36,714 nucleotides of DNA from positions 1 to 36,714 of the forward strand of contig JAKCCX010000020.1 of assembly GCA_021838715.1 (NCBI GenBank). The letters run 5' to 3'. A model generated the notes under the pieces. The model made no database searches and was not told where the DNA came from. It was given only the letters and a program-made list of their open reading frames with translations. Below are positions 27,125 to 36,600 of this stretch, piece after piece (within the stretch, counting starts at the first letter, position 1; the number at the start of each line of letters is the position of its first letter). A program made the position numbers and the translations under genes. This DNA is from Pseudomonadota bacterium (lineage in GTDB: Bacteria > Pseudomonadota > Gammaproteobacteria > Burkholderiales > Burkholderiaceae_F).

Positions 27125-28936
27125 ATGCCTTTGTACCAACCACCCATTCGCGACCAGCGCTTTGTCATCCACGAACTGCTCGGCGCGGTGGATGCGCTGC
27201 GCGCGATGCCGCGGTATGCCGAACTGGATGCCGCGACGGTCGACCAGATCCTCGAAGAGGGTGGACGGTTTTCGGAGGAGGTGCTGCTGCCGTTGAACCG
27301 CAAGGGCGACGAGCAGGGCTGCGCCTACGATCCGTCGACACGCGCCGTGCGCACGCCGGACGGTTTTGCGGCCGCGTTCGCGCAGTTTCGCGACGCGGGG
27401 TGGCAGGGGTTGACCGCCGATGCGGAATACGGCGGGCAGGGGTTGCCGCAATTGCTCCAGATCGCGTTCGATGAAACGCGCTGCGCAGCCAATCAGTCGT
27501 GGGCGATGTACTCGGGACTCACCATGGGCGCCTACGAGTGCATTCTCCGCAACGGCGACGCGGCGCAGAAGGAGCTCTATCTGCCGAAGCTGGCATCGGC
27601 CCGATGGACGGGAACGATGTGCCTCACCGAGCCGCACTGCGGGACGGACCTGGGGTTGTTGCGGACCAGGGCCGTGCCCGATCCCGAAGGGGGCTTCCGG
27701 ATCACCGGCGAGAAGATCTTCATTTCCTGCGGCGAGCACGATCTCGCCGAGAACATCGTGCACCTCGTGCTGGCGCGCCTGCCGGACGCGCCTGCCGGCA
27801 CGCACGGCATTTCGCTGTTCATCGTGCCGAAGTTCCTGCCCGCAGGGGCCGGCGCCGAAGCGGGGTGCGGCGCGCGCAACGGCGTGGCCTGCGGGGGGCT
27901 GGAACACAAGATGGGGATCCACGGCAACGCCACCTGCCAGATGCAGTTGGAAGACGCGAAAGGCTGGTTGCTGGGCGAAGCCAACAAGGGGCTCGCCGCC
28001 ATGTTCGTGATGATGAACGGCGCACGCCTGTACGTCGGCGTCCAGGGGCTGGGACTTACGGAATTCGCCTATCAGAATGCCGCGGCATATGCCAAGGACC
28101 GACTCCAGGGACGGTCGCTGTCCGGTCCCAAGGCGCCGGATCGCCCGGCCGATCCGATCGTGGTGCACCCCGACGTACGGCGCATGCTCCTCACCGCGCG
28201 GGCGTACGCGGAAGGCGGCCGGGCGCTGGCGTACTGGGTCGCGCTCATGGCCGACGCGCAGCATCACCATCCCGATGCCGCGGAGCGCCGATTCGGCGCC
28301 GACATGACGGCGCTCATGACCCCGATCGTGAAAGCGTTCCTGACCGACAACGGGTTCTACTGCGCCTCCGAGTGTATGCAGGTGTTCGGCGGCCATGGCT
28401 ACATCCGTGAATGGGGCGTCGAACAGACCCTGCGGGACGCGCGCATCAACATGATCTACGAAGGCACCAACACCATCCAGGCGCTCGATCTGCTCGGCCG
28501 CAAGGTGCTGCTCGACGGCGGCGCGCGCTTGCGCGCGTTCGGCGGGCTGGTCCGGCAGTTCGTCGAGGAGCACGGCGCGTCCGTGGCGATGAACGAGTTC
28601 GTCACGCCCCTGGCGGACATCGCGGGCAAGGTGGAGAAGTTGCTGCTGGAACTCGGGCTCAAGACGGTCGGCAACAAGGACGAGATGGGGGCCGCGGCCG
28701 TCGACACCCTGCGCGTCGTCGGTCACCTCGTGTTCGCCTACTTTTGGGCGCGGATGGCCGAGCGCGCACTCGCTCGCATCCGGTCGGACGGCGAGCAGGT
28801 CGACCCGTTCTATCCGGCGAAGCTCGCGATGGCGCGGTTCTATTTCCAGCGCCTGCTGCCCGAAACTGCGTTCCACATCCGCGCGGCGCGCTCGGGCGCC
28901 GGCAACCTGATGGATTTTGCATCGGACTGGTTCTGA
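27125..28936 (+). CDS. Acyl-CoA dehydrogenase (long, DmdC/FadE5-type)
   Basis: A 603-residue FAD-dependent acyl-CoA dehydrogenase, first gene of a fatty-acid oxidation run. The protein starts with the extra N-terminal segment of the long type (MPLYQPPIRDQRFVIHELL), then the flavin/substrate-binding core with MCLTEPHCGTDLG near residue 165, the arginine-rich C-terminal half, and the catalytic base Glu446 in NMIYEGTNTIQALDLLGRK. Residues after 480 form the extra C-terminal helix bundle of this subfamily. Related proteins include 3-methylmercaptopropionyl-CoA dehydrogenase (DmdC) and broad acyl-CoA dehydrogenases; the chain-length preference cannot be read. Start ATG at 27125 follows GGAG. Next gene begins 14 bp on. 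Confidence 0.93.
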   Translation: MPLYQPPIRDQRFVIHELLGAVDALRAMPRYAELDAATVDQILEEGGRFSEEVLLPLNRKGDEQGCAYDPSTRAVRTPDGFAAAFAQFRDAGWQGLTADAEYGGQGLPQLLQIAFDETRCAANQSWAMYSGLTMGAYECILRNGDAAQKELYLPKLASARWTGTMCLTEPHCGTDLGLLRTRAVPDPEGGFRITGEKIFISCGEHDLAENIVHLVLARLPDAPAGTHGISLFIVPKFLPAGAGAEAGCGARNGVACGGLEHKMGIHGNATCQMQLEDAKGWLLGEANKGLAAMFVMMNGARLYVGVQGLGLTEFAYQNAAAYAKDRLQGRSLSGPKAPDRPADPIVVHPDVRRMLLTARAYAEGGRALAYWVALMADAQHHHPDAAERRFGADMTALMTPIVKAFLTDNGFYCASECMQVFGGHGYIREWGVEQTLRDARINMIYEGTNTIQALDLLGRKVLLDGGARLRAFGGLVRQFVEEHGASVAMNEFVTPLADIAGKVEKLLLELGLKTVGNKDEMGAAAVDTLRVVGHLVFAYFWARMAERALARIRSDGEQVDPFYPAKLAMARFYFQRLLPETAFHIRAARSGAGNLMDFASDWF

Positions 28937-28950
28937 GAAAGGTATTGACG

Positions 28951-31368
28951 ATGCAGGACGTTCGAATCCGGAAGGTGGCGGTCCTCGGCGCCGGCGTGAT
29001 GGGGGCGCAGATCGCCGCGCACTGCGTCAATGCCCGGGTGCCGGCGCTGCTTTTCGATCTGCCAAACGAGAAGGGCGGCGACCGCAGTGCGACGGCGCGG
29101 CGGGCGATCGAGGGTCTGCCGCGGATCAGTCCCGCGCCGCTGGGCGTGCCCGAGGACGCGCAGTTCCTGGCGGCGGCCAACTACGCCGAGGATCTCGGCG
29201 CGCTGCGCGACTGCGACCTGGTGATCGAGGCGATCGCCGAGCGTCTGGACTGGAAGCGCGCGCTGTATGAAAAAATCGCCCCCCATCTGGCGCCGCACGC
29301 GATCCTCGCATCCAATACGTCGGGCCTCTCGATCGCGCGGTTGTCCGACGGCTTGGCCGAGGATCTGCGCGCGCGGTTCTGCGGCGTGCACTTCTTCAAT
29401 CCGCCGCGCTACATGCACCTGGTCGAGTTGATTCCGGACGCTGCGACGGATGCGCAGGTACTGGACCAACTGGAAACCTTCCTCACGGCGGTATTGGGAA
29501 AGGGCGTCGTCCGCGCCCGCGACACTCCCAATTTCGTCGCCAACCGGATCGGCGTGTTCAGCGTGCTGTCGACGATGCATGAGGCCGGGAAGGCGGGTCT
29601 GCCTTTCGATGTGGTCGACGATCTCACCGGGACGCGCATCGGGCGCGCCAGGAGCGCGACGTTCCGGACCGCGGACGTCGTCGGACTCGATACGCTGGCG
29701 CACGTCATCGGCACCATGCGGGACAACCTGGGCCCCGCGGACGACCCGTTCGCGCCCCATTTCGCCGTACCGGCGGTCTTGCAGAGCCTGATCGACCGCG
29801 GCGCCTTGGGACAGAAGAGCGGTGCCGGCTTTTTCCGCAAGGACGGGCGCGCGATCCGGGTGTTCGATCCGCAGCGCGGCGACTATGCCGACGGCGGCCG
29901 CAAGGCCGATGAACTGATCGGGCGCATCTGCCGCAAGCCGTTCGCGGAGCGCCTTGCCCTGCTGCGGGAGACGGAGCATCCGCAGGCGCGCTTCCTGTGG
30001 GCGATCTTCCGCGACGTCTTCCACTATGCGGCGCTCCATCTCGAGCGGATCGCCGACTCGGCGCGTGAGGTGGATCTCGCCATGCGCTGGGGGTTCGGGT
30101 GGGATCTCGGACCGTTCGAGATCTGGCAGGAGGCGGGCTGGACCCGTGTCGCGGAATGGATCCGCGCGGATATCGATGCCGGCGAGGCGATGTCCGACGC
30201 ACCGCTGCCGGCGTGGGTTTTCGAGGGTCCGGTGGCCGACGCGCAGGCGGTGCATACGCCCGAGGGTTCCTGGAGTCCGGCGCACGAGGCCTTCGTCGTC
30301 CGCGACGACCTTCCGGCCCACCGCCGGCAGCTTTTCCGCCCCACGGTGGTGGGCGACGGATCGCCTTCGCCGATGGCGAGCGGGATCACACAGTATGAAG
30401 ACGAGTCGTGCCGGATCTGGCACCTCGAAGGGGGCATGCCCGCCGAAGTGCTGGTGTTTTCGATCAAGACCAAGGTCCATGCAATGGGGCCCGGCGTCGT
30501 CGCCGGCCTGGCCAAGGCGGTGGCGCTGGCCGAGGCGCGCTATCGCGGGCTGGTGATCTGGTCGCCGGAGGAGCCGTTCTCGGCCGGAGCGGACCTGCAA
30601 GGGATGCTGCCGGCGTTCCTGCGCGGCGGCCCGCCGGCGGTCGGAGAACTGCAGCGGCAGATGCAGGAGGCGTTCCTGGGCGTGAAATACGCCCAGGTGC
30701 CGGTCATCGCCGCGGTGCGCGGCATGGCGCTGGGTGGCGGTTGCGAGCTGCTGTTGCATTGCGCCAAGCGGGTGGCCGCGTTTGAATCGTACGTCGGCCT
30801 GGTGGAGGTCGGGGTCGGGCTCGTTCCCGGCGCCGGCGGCTTGAAGGAGGGGGCGATCCGTGCGGCCGCCGCGGCATCGGCGGTCGGAAGCGCGGATCTG
30901 CTGCCGTTCCTGCGCCACTGGTTCGAGAACGCGGCGACGGCGAAGGTCGCGACGTCCGCCTATGAGGCGCGCCGGATGGGCTACCTCCTGCCGTCCGATA
31001 CCGTGGTGTTCCATCCGCAGGAATTGCTGTGGACGGCGGTCTTCGAGGCGTTTACCCTGCACGCCACGGGGTACCGGCCGCCGTTGCGCGGGCGGCGGTT
31101 CGCCGCCGCCGGCCGTTCGGCGCTGGCAACCTTGAAGGCGTTCGCGGCGAATCTGCGCGAAGGCGGTTTCGCGAGCGAACACGACTACCATCTTGCTGCG
31201 CAGATCGCGGAAGTGCTGTGCGGCGGCGACATCGACGCGGGCGCCCTGGTCGACGAGGACTGGTTCCTCGAACAGGAGCGCAGGCATTTCGTTCCGCTGC
31301 TCGCGCATCCCAAGACGCAGGAGCGGTTGATGGGCTTTCTGCAGACCGGCAAGCCGGTGCGGAATTAG
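28951..31368 (+). CDS. 3-hydroxyacyl-CoA dehydrogenase / enoyl-CoA hydratase (FadN type)
   Basis: A bifunctional 805-residue beta-oxidation enzyme with domain order opposite to E. coli FadB: the NAD-dependent 3-hydroxyacyl-CoA dehydrogenase comes first and the hydratase last, as in Bacillus FadN. The Rossmann loop VAVLGAGVMGAQIAAH is at residues 9-24, catalytic His147 in GVHFFNPPRYMH, and 3HCDH C-terminal domains extend to about 400. The hydratase part, from about residue 500, shows FSAGADLQGM, GMALGGGCELLLH near 592-604 and the catalytic-loop EVGVGLVPGAGG. The ATG at 28951 lies in a weak context (an in-frame TTG is 6 bases before). It sits between the acyl-CoA dehydrogenase and thiolase genes, completing the beta-oxidation cycle. 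Confidence 0.95.
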   Translation: MQDVRIRKVAVLGAGVMGAQIAAHCVNARVPALLFDLPNEKGGDRSATARRAIEGLPRISPAPLGVPEDAQFLAAANYAEDLGALRDCDLVIEAIAERLDWKRALYEKIAPHLAPHAILASNTSGLSIARLSDGLAEDLRARFCGVHFFNPPRYMHLVELIPDAATDAQVLDQLETFLTAVLGKGVVRARDTPNFVANRIGVFSVLSTMHEAGKAGLPFDVVDDLTGTRIGRARSATFRTADVVGLDTLAHVIGTMRDNLGPADDPFAPHFAVPAVLQSLIDRGALGQKSGAGFFRKDGRAIRVFDPQRGDYADGGRKADELIGRICRKPFAERLALLRETEHPQARFLWAIFRDVFHYAALHLERIADSAREVDLAMRWGFGWDLGPFEIWQEAGWTRVAEWIRADIDAGEAMSDAPLPAWVFEGPVADAQAVHTPEGSWSPAHEAFVVRDDLPAHRRQLFRPTVVGDGSPSPMASGITQYEDESCRIWHLEGGMPAEVLVFSIKTKVHAMGPGVVAGLAKAVALAEARYRGLVIWSPEEPFSAGADLQGMLPAFLRGGPPAVGELQRQMQEAFLGVKYAQVPVIAAVRGMALGGGCELLLHCAKRVAAFESYVGLVEVGVGLVPGAGGLKEGAIRAAAAASAVGSADLLPFLRHWFENAATAKVATSAYEARRMGYLLPSDTVVFHPQELLWTAVFEAFTLHATGYRPPLRGRRFAAAGRSALATLKAFAANLREGGFASEHDYHLAAQIAEVLCGGDIDAGALVDEDWFLEQERRHFVPLLAHPKTQERLMGFLQTGKPVRN

Positions 31369-31378
31369 GGGGAATTCC

Positions 31379-32575
31379 ATGAATCGGCATGTCCAGGACG
31401 CCTACATCGTCGCCGCGACCCGCACGCCCATCGGCAAGGCGCCGCGCGGGGTGCTGCGCAACACGCGCCCCGACGATCTGCTGGTCGCCGCGATCCGCGG
31501 GGCGCTTGCTGTCGTTCCCGGCCTGGATCCCGCGGCCGTCGAGGACGCCCTGATCGGCTGCGCCATGCCCGAGGCGGAGCAGGGATTGAACGTCGCGCGC
31601 GCCGCCGCGTTGTATGCCGGCCTGCCCAAGTCCACGGCGGGATGTACGGTCAACCGGTTTTGCGCGTCGGGACTCAACGCGGTGGCGATGGCTGCGGATC
31701 GCATCCGGGTGGGCGAAGCCGACGTCGTGCTGGCGGGCGGCGTCGAGTCGATGAGCATGGTGCCGATGGGCGGCAACAAGCCCTCCTACAACCCGCGCCT
31801 GTTCGAGGACGACAATCTGGGCATCGCCTTCGGCATGGGGCTGACGGCGGAGCGGGTGGCCGCGCAGTGGAAGGTCCCCCGCGAGGCCCAGGACCGGTTC
31901 GCCCTGACTTCGCATGAACGCGCCGTCATGGCGCAGCAGCGCGGCGAATTCCGGGACGAGATCACGCCGCTCGACGTGATCGATCGCGTGCCTGAGCTCG
32001 CAACCGGGGAGGTGGCGCAGCGTCACCGCCGTCTGGAAGCGGATGAGGGTCCGCGCGTCGACACCAGTCTGGAGGCGCTTGCCCGCCTGAAGCCGGCGTT
32101 TGCCGCCCAGGGCAGCGTGACTGCGGGAAACAGTTCGCAGATGTCCGACGGTGCGGCGGCGCTGATCCTGGTGAGCGATGCGGCGTTGCGCCGTTTCAAC
32201 CTTACGCCGCTGGCGCGGTTCCTTTCCTTCGCGGTGCGCGGCGTGCCGCCGGAAATCATGGGCATCGGTCCCGTGGAGGCGGTTCCCGCCGCACTGCGTG
32301 CCGCCGGACTGCAGCAGGACGAACTCGGATGGATCGAACTCAATGAGGCGTTTGCCGCGCAGTCGATCGCGGTGATGCAGACGCTCGAACTGGACGCGGA
32401 GCGGGTCAACCCCTTGGGCGGGGCGATCGCCTTGGGCCACCCGCTCGGCGCGACCGGGGCGGTCCGCGCCGCCACGCTGGTGCACGGCCTGCGCCGCCGG
32501 AACCTGCGCTACGGCATGGTGACGATGTGCGTCGGCACCGGGATGGGCGCGGCGGGCGTTTTCGAGCGACTCTGA
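31379..32575 (+). CDS. Acetyl-CoA acyltransferase (3-ketoacyl-CoA thiolase)
   Basis: A 398-residue thiolase that cleaves 3-ketoacyl-CoA with CoA to give acetyl-CoA. The nucleophile Cys95 is in VNRFCASGLNAV; the activating His354 is in LGHPLGATGAVR and the second cysteine, Cys384, in MCVGTGMGAAG. The protein length is that of FadA/FadI-type enzymes. Ten bases separate it from the FadN-type gene upstream, GGGGAATTCC then ATG, so the two are co-transcribed. A 62-bp gap to ppc follows, so ppc might have its own promoter. Confidence 0.95.
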   Translation: MNRHVQDAYIVAATRTPIGKAPRGVLRNTRPDDLLVAAIRGALAVVPGLDPAAVEDALIGCAMPEAEQGLNVARAAALYAGLPKSTAGCTVNRFCASGLNAVAMAADRIRVGEADVVLAGGVESMSMVPMGGNKPSYNPRLFEDDNLGIAFGMGLTAERVAAQWKVPREAQDRFALTSHERAVMAQQRGEFRDEITPLDVIDRVPELATGEVAQRHRRLEADEGPRVDTSLEALARLKPAFAAQGSVTAGNSSQMSDGAAALILVSDAALRRFNLTPLARFLSFAVRGVPPEIMGIGPVEAVPAALRAAGLQQDELGWIELNEAFAAQSIAVMQTLELDAERVNPLGGAIALGHPLGATGAVRAATLVHGLRRRNLRYGMVTMCVGTGMGAAGVFERL

Positions 32576-32637
32576 TCGGCGCGCACGGCATCTTGTAAGA
32601 TTAAGGGTTTCCCTTTTTCCGCTGCGGATATCCCCGA

Positions 32638-35499
32638 ATGAAAGAGTCCGGCTTCATGACGACTGCGCCCGATGGGGCCGAATCCAGGTCCGACGCCGGC
32701 CCCGGGGTTGACCCGTTGCGGGAGGACATCCGTTTCCTCGGCCGGATCCTCGGCGACGTGATCCGCGAGCAGGCGGGCCAGGAGATCTTCGATCTGGTGG
32801 AGACCGTACGCCGCCTTGCCGTGCAGTTCCGCCGCGGCACGGACTCCGACGCCGGCGCGCAGATGAGCCGCCTGCTCAACCGGCTCACCCCGATCCAGAC
32901 CAACTCGGTGGTGCGCGCGTTCAGCTATTTCTCGCATCTTGCGAACATCGCGGAAGATCTGCACTCGATCCGCACCCAGCGGTCGCGGGAACTGGCGCAG
33001 GAGCCCGCCGAGCGCGGCAGCATCGACTACGCCCTCACGCGCCTCGACGGTGCGGGGGTGTCCGAGGAGGCGGTGGCGGAGTTTTTCGACCGTGCCCTGA
33101 TCGTGCCGGTGCTGACCGCCCATCCCACGGAAGTACAGCGCAAGAGCATCCTGGATACCGAACGGGAAGTCGAACGCCTCCTGATCGAGCGGGGCGGGCC
33201 GCTCACGCCCCGGGAACGCACGGTCAACGAAGAGCGCATCCGTGCCTGCGTGACCGTTCTCTGGCAGACCCGCATGCTGCGCGACGCCCGGCTTTCGGTT
33301 GCCGACGAGATCGAGACGGTGCTCTCCTATTACCGGCTGACGTTCCTGAGCGAGATCCCGCGCTTGTATGGGGATCTGGAGGATCGCCTGTGCGTGGGAC
33401 GGGGCGAGGCGGCCGAAGTCGGCCCCCGATTCGCGCCGTTCCTGCAGATGGGGTCGTGGATCGGCGGAGACCGCGACGGCAATCCCAACGTCGATGCCGC
33501 GACGCTCGCGCGCGCGCTCGACCGCCAGGCGGCGATGGCGCTGCAGCACTACCTCGAGGAAGTGCATGCGTTGGGCGACGAGTTGTCGATCTCCGCGCTG
33601 CTGGCGCCGGTCAGCGAGCCCTTGCTGGAGTTGGCGGCGCACTCGCCGCAGCTTTCCCCGCATCGGCACGGTGAGCCATACCGCCGTGCGCTGGCCGGAA
33701 TCTACGCACGATTGGCCGCGACCGCGCGGAGTCTGGGACAGGTGGCCGTGCTGCGCGAGGAGGTCGCCGATGCGCAGCCGTACGCGTCGGTGCAGGAGTT
33801 CGCCGCCGACCTCGGCACCATTGCCGATTCGCTTGCCGGGCATCGGGGCTCGGTGCTGATCAAGCCGCGGTTGCGCGGTCTGTTGCGTGCGGTCGACGTG
33901 TTCGGATTCCATCTGGCGGCGGTCGATCTGCGGCAGAGTTCCGACGTGCATGAGCGCACGGTTGCGGAACTGCTGCGCGGCGCGGGGGTGTGCGAGGACT
34001 ACCGCGCGTTGGCGGAACCGCAACGGATCGCGCTGCTGCTCGCCGAAATCGGCCAGCCGCGGCTGCTGCACACCCCGTACAGCCGGTACTCCGACGAGAC
34101 CCACAAGGAACTGGCGGTGTTCGATATGGCGCGCACCTTGCGCAGCCGCTACGGCGAGCGCGCGGTGCGCAACACCATCATCTCCCACACCGAAACGCTT
34201 TCCGACCTGCTCGAAGTCGCGATCCTGCTGAAGGAGACGGGATTGGCGCGCTCCGCCGGCCGCGGCCTGCCGGCGGAAGTCGACCTCCACGTCATCCCGC
34301 TGTTCGAAACGATCGGCGATCTCCGGAACGCGCCGGACATCATGCGCGCCGCCCTCGATCTGCGCGGCACCTTGCGGTTCTATCCGCAGGGCGCAAACTG
34401 CGCGCAGGAGATCATGCTCGGATATTCCGACAGCAACAAGGACGGCGGCTTTCTCACGTCGAACTGGGAACTGTACAAGGCGGAGATCGCCCTCGTCTCG
34501 CTGTTCCGCGACGCCGGGATTCCCTTGCGTCTGTTCCACGGCCGTGGCGGCACCGTCGGGCGGGGCGGCGGCCCGACCTACGATGCCATCCTGGCGCAGC
34601 CGCCCGGGACGGTGGACGGCCAGATCCGCATCACCGAACAGGGCGAGATCATCGCCAACAAATTTTCCAGCCGGCAGACCGGACGGCGCAACCTGGAAAT
34701 CCTCGTCGCCGCCACGCTGGAGGCGAGCTTTGCGCCGGTGCTGGAGCACAACGGCAAGGATGTCGAACGGCTGCGGCGCTTTGAAGCCACGATGGAGGCA
34801 TTGAGCGCGCGGGCCTACCAGGCATATCGCAGGCTGGTGTACGAGACGCCGGGATTCGCGGAATACTTCTTCGCATCCACGCCGATCGCCGAGATCGCCG
34901 AACTCAACATCGGCAGTCGGCCGGCGAGCCGGCCGCGGACCGACAAGGCGGACAACCGGATCGAGGATCTGCGGGCGATTCCGTGGGGGTTTTCGTGGGG
35001 ACAGTGTCGCCTGATGATTCCCGGCTGGTACGGTTTCGGCTCAGCGGTCGAGGACTGGATCAACGAGCACCCGGAGTCGCGCGCGGAGCGCTGGGCGCTG
35101 CTGCAGCGGATGGCGCGCGAATGGCCGTTCTTCGCGACGCTGTTGTCGAACATGGACATGGTTCTGGCGAAGATGGATGTCGGCGTCGGATCGCGATACG
35201 CCGGACTCGTTGCCGACGAAGCGCTGCGCACGGCGGTGTTCGGGGCGATTGAAGCCGAGCACGCGCGGACGGCGCAGCATGTGCTGGGCATCCTGGGGTA
35301 TTCCTCGAATCTGCAGGACAACCCGATGCTCGCCAATTCGATCCGCGCGCGCTTCCCGTACATCGATCCGCTCAACCACTTGCAGGTCGAACTCATCCGT
35401 CGGCATCGCGTCGACGGCACCGATCTGGACGAGCGCGCGCGCCGCGCCATCCACATCTCGATCAACGGCGTGGCCGCAGGGTTGCGCAACACCGGGTGA
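32638..35499 (+). CDS. ppc: Phosphoenolpyruvate carboxylase
   Basis: A 953-residue PEP carboxylase, which adds bicarbonate to PEP to form oxaloacetate and refills the TCA cycle. Landmarks: catalytic His162 in VLTAHPTEVQRKS, GSWIGGDRDGNPNVD near 270-285, the PEP-binding Lys601 in YSDSNKDGG, and the glycine-rich FHGRGGTVGRGGGP with Arg636 and Arg642. C-terminus ends in the conserved NTG. Two starts are possible: ATG at 32638 or at 32656; neither has a strong ribosome site. A TAAGAT box at about 32595 could be its own promoter. Its place after the beta-oxidation genes is unusual (see findings). Length is normal to slightly long for the family. Confidence 0.97.
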   Translation: MKESGFMTTAPDGAESRSDAGPGVDPLREDIRFLGRILGDVIREQAGQEIFDLVETVRRLAVQFRRGTDSDAGAQMSRLLNRLTPIQTNSVVRAFSYFSHLANIAEDLHSIRTQRSRELAQEPAERGSIDYALTRLDGAGVSEEAVAEFFDRALIVPVLTAHPTEVQRKSILDTEREVERLLIERGGPLTPRERTVNEERIRACVTVLWQTRMLRDARLSVADEIETVLSYYRLTFLSEIPRLYGDLEDRLCVGRGEAAEVGPRFAPFLQMGSWIGGDRDGNPNVDAATLARALDRQAAMALQHYLEEVHALGDELSISALLAPVSEPLLELAAHSPQLSPHRHGEPYRRALAGIYARLAATARSLGQVAVLREEVADAQPYASVQEFAADLGTIADSLAGHRGSVLIKPRLRGLLRAVDVFGFHLAAVDLRQSSDVHERTVAELLRGAGVCEDYRALAEPQRIALLLAEIGQPRLLHTPYSRYSDETHKELAVFDMARTLRSRYGERAVRNTIISHTETLSDLLEVAILLKETGLARSAGRGLPAEVDLHVIPLFETIGDLRNAPDIMRAALDLRGTLRFYPQGANCAQEIMLGYSDSNKDGGFLTSNWELYKAEIALVSLFRDAGIPLRLFHGRGGTVGRGGGPTYDAILAQPPGTVDGQIRITEQGEIIANKFSSRQTGRRNLEILVAATLEASFAPVLEHNGKDVERLRRFEATMEALSARAYQAYRRLVYETPGFAEYFFASTPIAEIAELNIGSRPASRPRTDKADNRIEDLRAIPWGFSWGQCRLMIPGWYGFGSAVEDWINEHPESRAERWALLQRMAREWPFFATLLSNMDMVLAKMDVGVGSRYAGLVADEALRTAVFGAIEAEHARTAQHVLGILGYSSNLQDNPMLANSIRARFPYIDPLNHLQVELIRRHRVDGTDLDERARRAIHISINGVAAGLRNTG

Positions 35500-35521
35500 C
35501 CCGGTGCGCGGAGACGAGGCG

Positions 35522-36595
35522 ATGCGCGCAATCGAAATCTCCGCTCCCGGCGGCCCTGATGTGCTGCGGCTTGTCGAACGCCATCGCCCGCGGCCCGGCC
35601 CCGGCGAGGTGCTGATCCGCGTCACCGCGGCGGGCGTGAACCGCCCGGACATCTTTCAGCGACAGGGGCGGTATCCGCCGCCGCCCGGCGTGACCGACAT
35701 TCCGGGACTGGAGGTTTCCGGCCGGGTCGTCGAGATCGGCCCGGCGGCCGAGCCGCTGCCGGCGGGCGGCGCTGCGCGGGAAGGCGGGGCGACGCGCTAT
35801 CTCCCGGGTATCGAGCGCGATGGTGTACACCCGGAGGCGACATGGACGCCGGCGCTCGGCGACCATGTCTGCGCGCTGGTGTCGGGCGGCGGCTACGCCG
35901 AATACTGCGTCGCGCCCGCGTTGCAGTGCCTGCCGGTGCCGGACGGGCTGACGGACATCGAAGCGGCCTCGCTGCCCGAGACGTATTTCACGGTCTGGAG
36001 CAACGTGTTCGATCGCGCCCGCCTGCAACCCGGCGAAAGCATCCTGGTGCAAGGCGGCGCAAGCGGGATCGGCGTGGCGGCGATCCAGTTCGCGACGGCG
36101 TTCGGATGCCGGGTGTTCGCAACCGCGGGAACCGCGGAGAAATGCGCGGTCTGCGAACGTCTGGGCGCAGAGCGGGCGATCGACTACCGCCGCGAGGACT
36201 TCACCGCCGTCGTGCGCGAGCGCACGGCGGGCCGCGGCGTCGACGTGATCCTCGACATGGTCGGCGGCGACTACCTTCCCCGCGAGACGGCCGCTCTTGC
36301 CGAGGACGGCCGCCTGGTGCTGATCAATGCCATGGGGGGAGCCAAGGCGACGCTGGACCTGCTCGAGGTGATGATCAAGCGCCTGACCATCACGGGTTCG
36401 ACCTTGCGTGCGCGCCCCGTCGCCGTGAAGGCGGCGATCGCGCGGGCGCTCCACGATCACATCTGGCCGCTGCTCGAAACCGGCGCAATCCGGCCGGTGG
36501 TCGATCGCGTATTTCCGCTCGAACAGGCCGCGCAGGCGCACGCAGTGATGGAGCGCGGCGAGCACGTCGGGAAGATCGTGCTGCAGGTAGCGTAG
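35522..36595 (+). CDS. NAD(P)H-quinone oxidoreductase, PIG3-type (zinc-independent MDR)
   Basis: A 357-residue medium-chain dehydrogenase/reductase of the quinone oxidoreductase (QOR/PIG3) branch. It starts MRAIEISAPGGPDVLRLVE, has GVNRPDIFQRQGRYPPPPG at 38-56, the nucleotide-binding ILVQGGASGIGVAAIQFA, and a C-terminal EHVGKIVLQV. No zinc ligands are seen, as expected. Between residues about 73 and 110 there is an insertion (ending TWTP, then ALGDHVCALV) where family members have only a short turn. The start ATG lies 22 bp after the ppc stop; an in-frame GTG lies at 35504. The substrate is unknown; quinones or alpha,beta-unsaturated carbonyls are typical. It ends five bases before the stop of the converging GGDEF gene. 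Confidence 0.9.
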   Translation: MRAIEISAPGGPDVLRLVERHRPRPGPGEVLIRVTAAGVNRPDIFQRQGRYPPPPGVTDIPGLEVSGRVVEIGPAAEPLPAGGAAREGGATRYLPGIERDGVHPEATWTPALGDHVCALVSGGGYAEYCVAPALQCLPVPDGLTDIEAASLPETYFTVWSNVFDRARLQPGESILVQGGASGIGVAAIQFATAFGCRVFATAGTAEKCAVCERLGAERAIDYRREDFTAVVRERTAGRGVDVILDMVGGDYLPRETAALAEDGRLVLINAMGGAKATLDLLEVMIKRLTITGSTLRARPVAVKAAIARALHDHIWPLLETGAIRPVVDRVFPLEQAAQAHAVMERGEHVGKIVLQVA

Positions 36596-36600
36596 CCGCG

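Noticed and set aside
28840-31380. Minus-strand open frame of 846 codons
   Set aside because: Antisense to the FadN-type gene; arginine- and histidine-rich with no domains.
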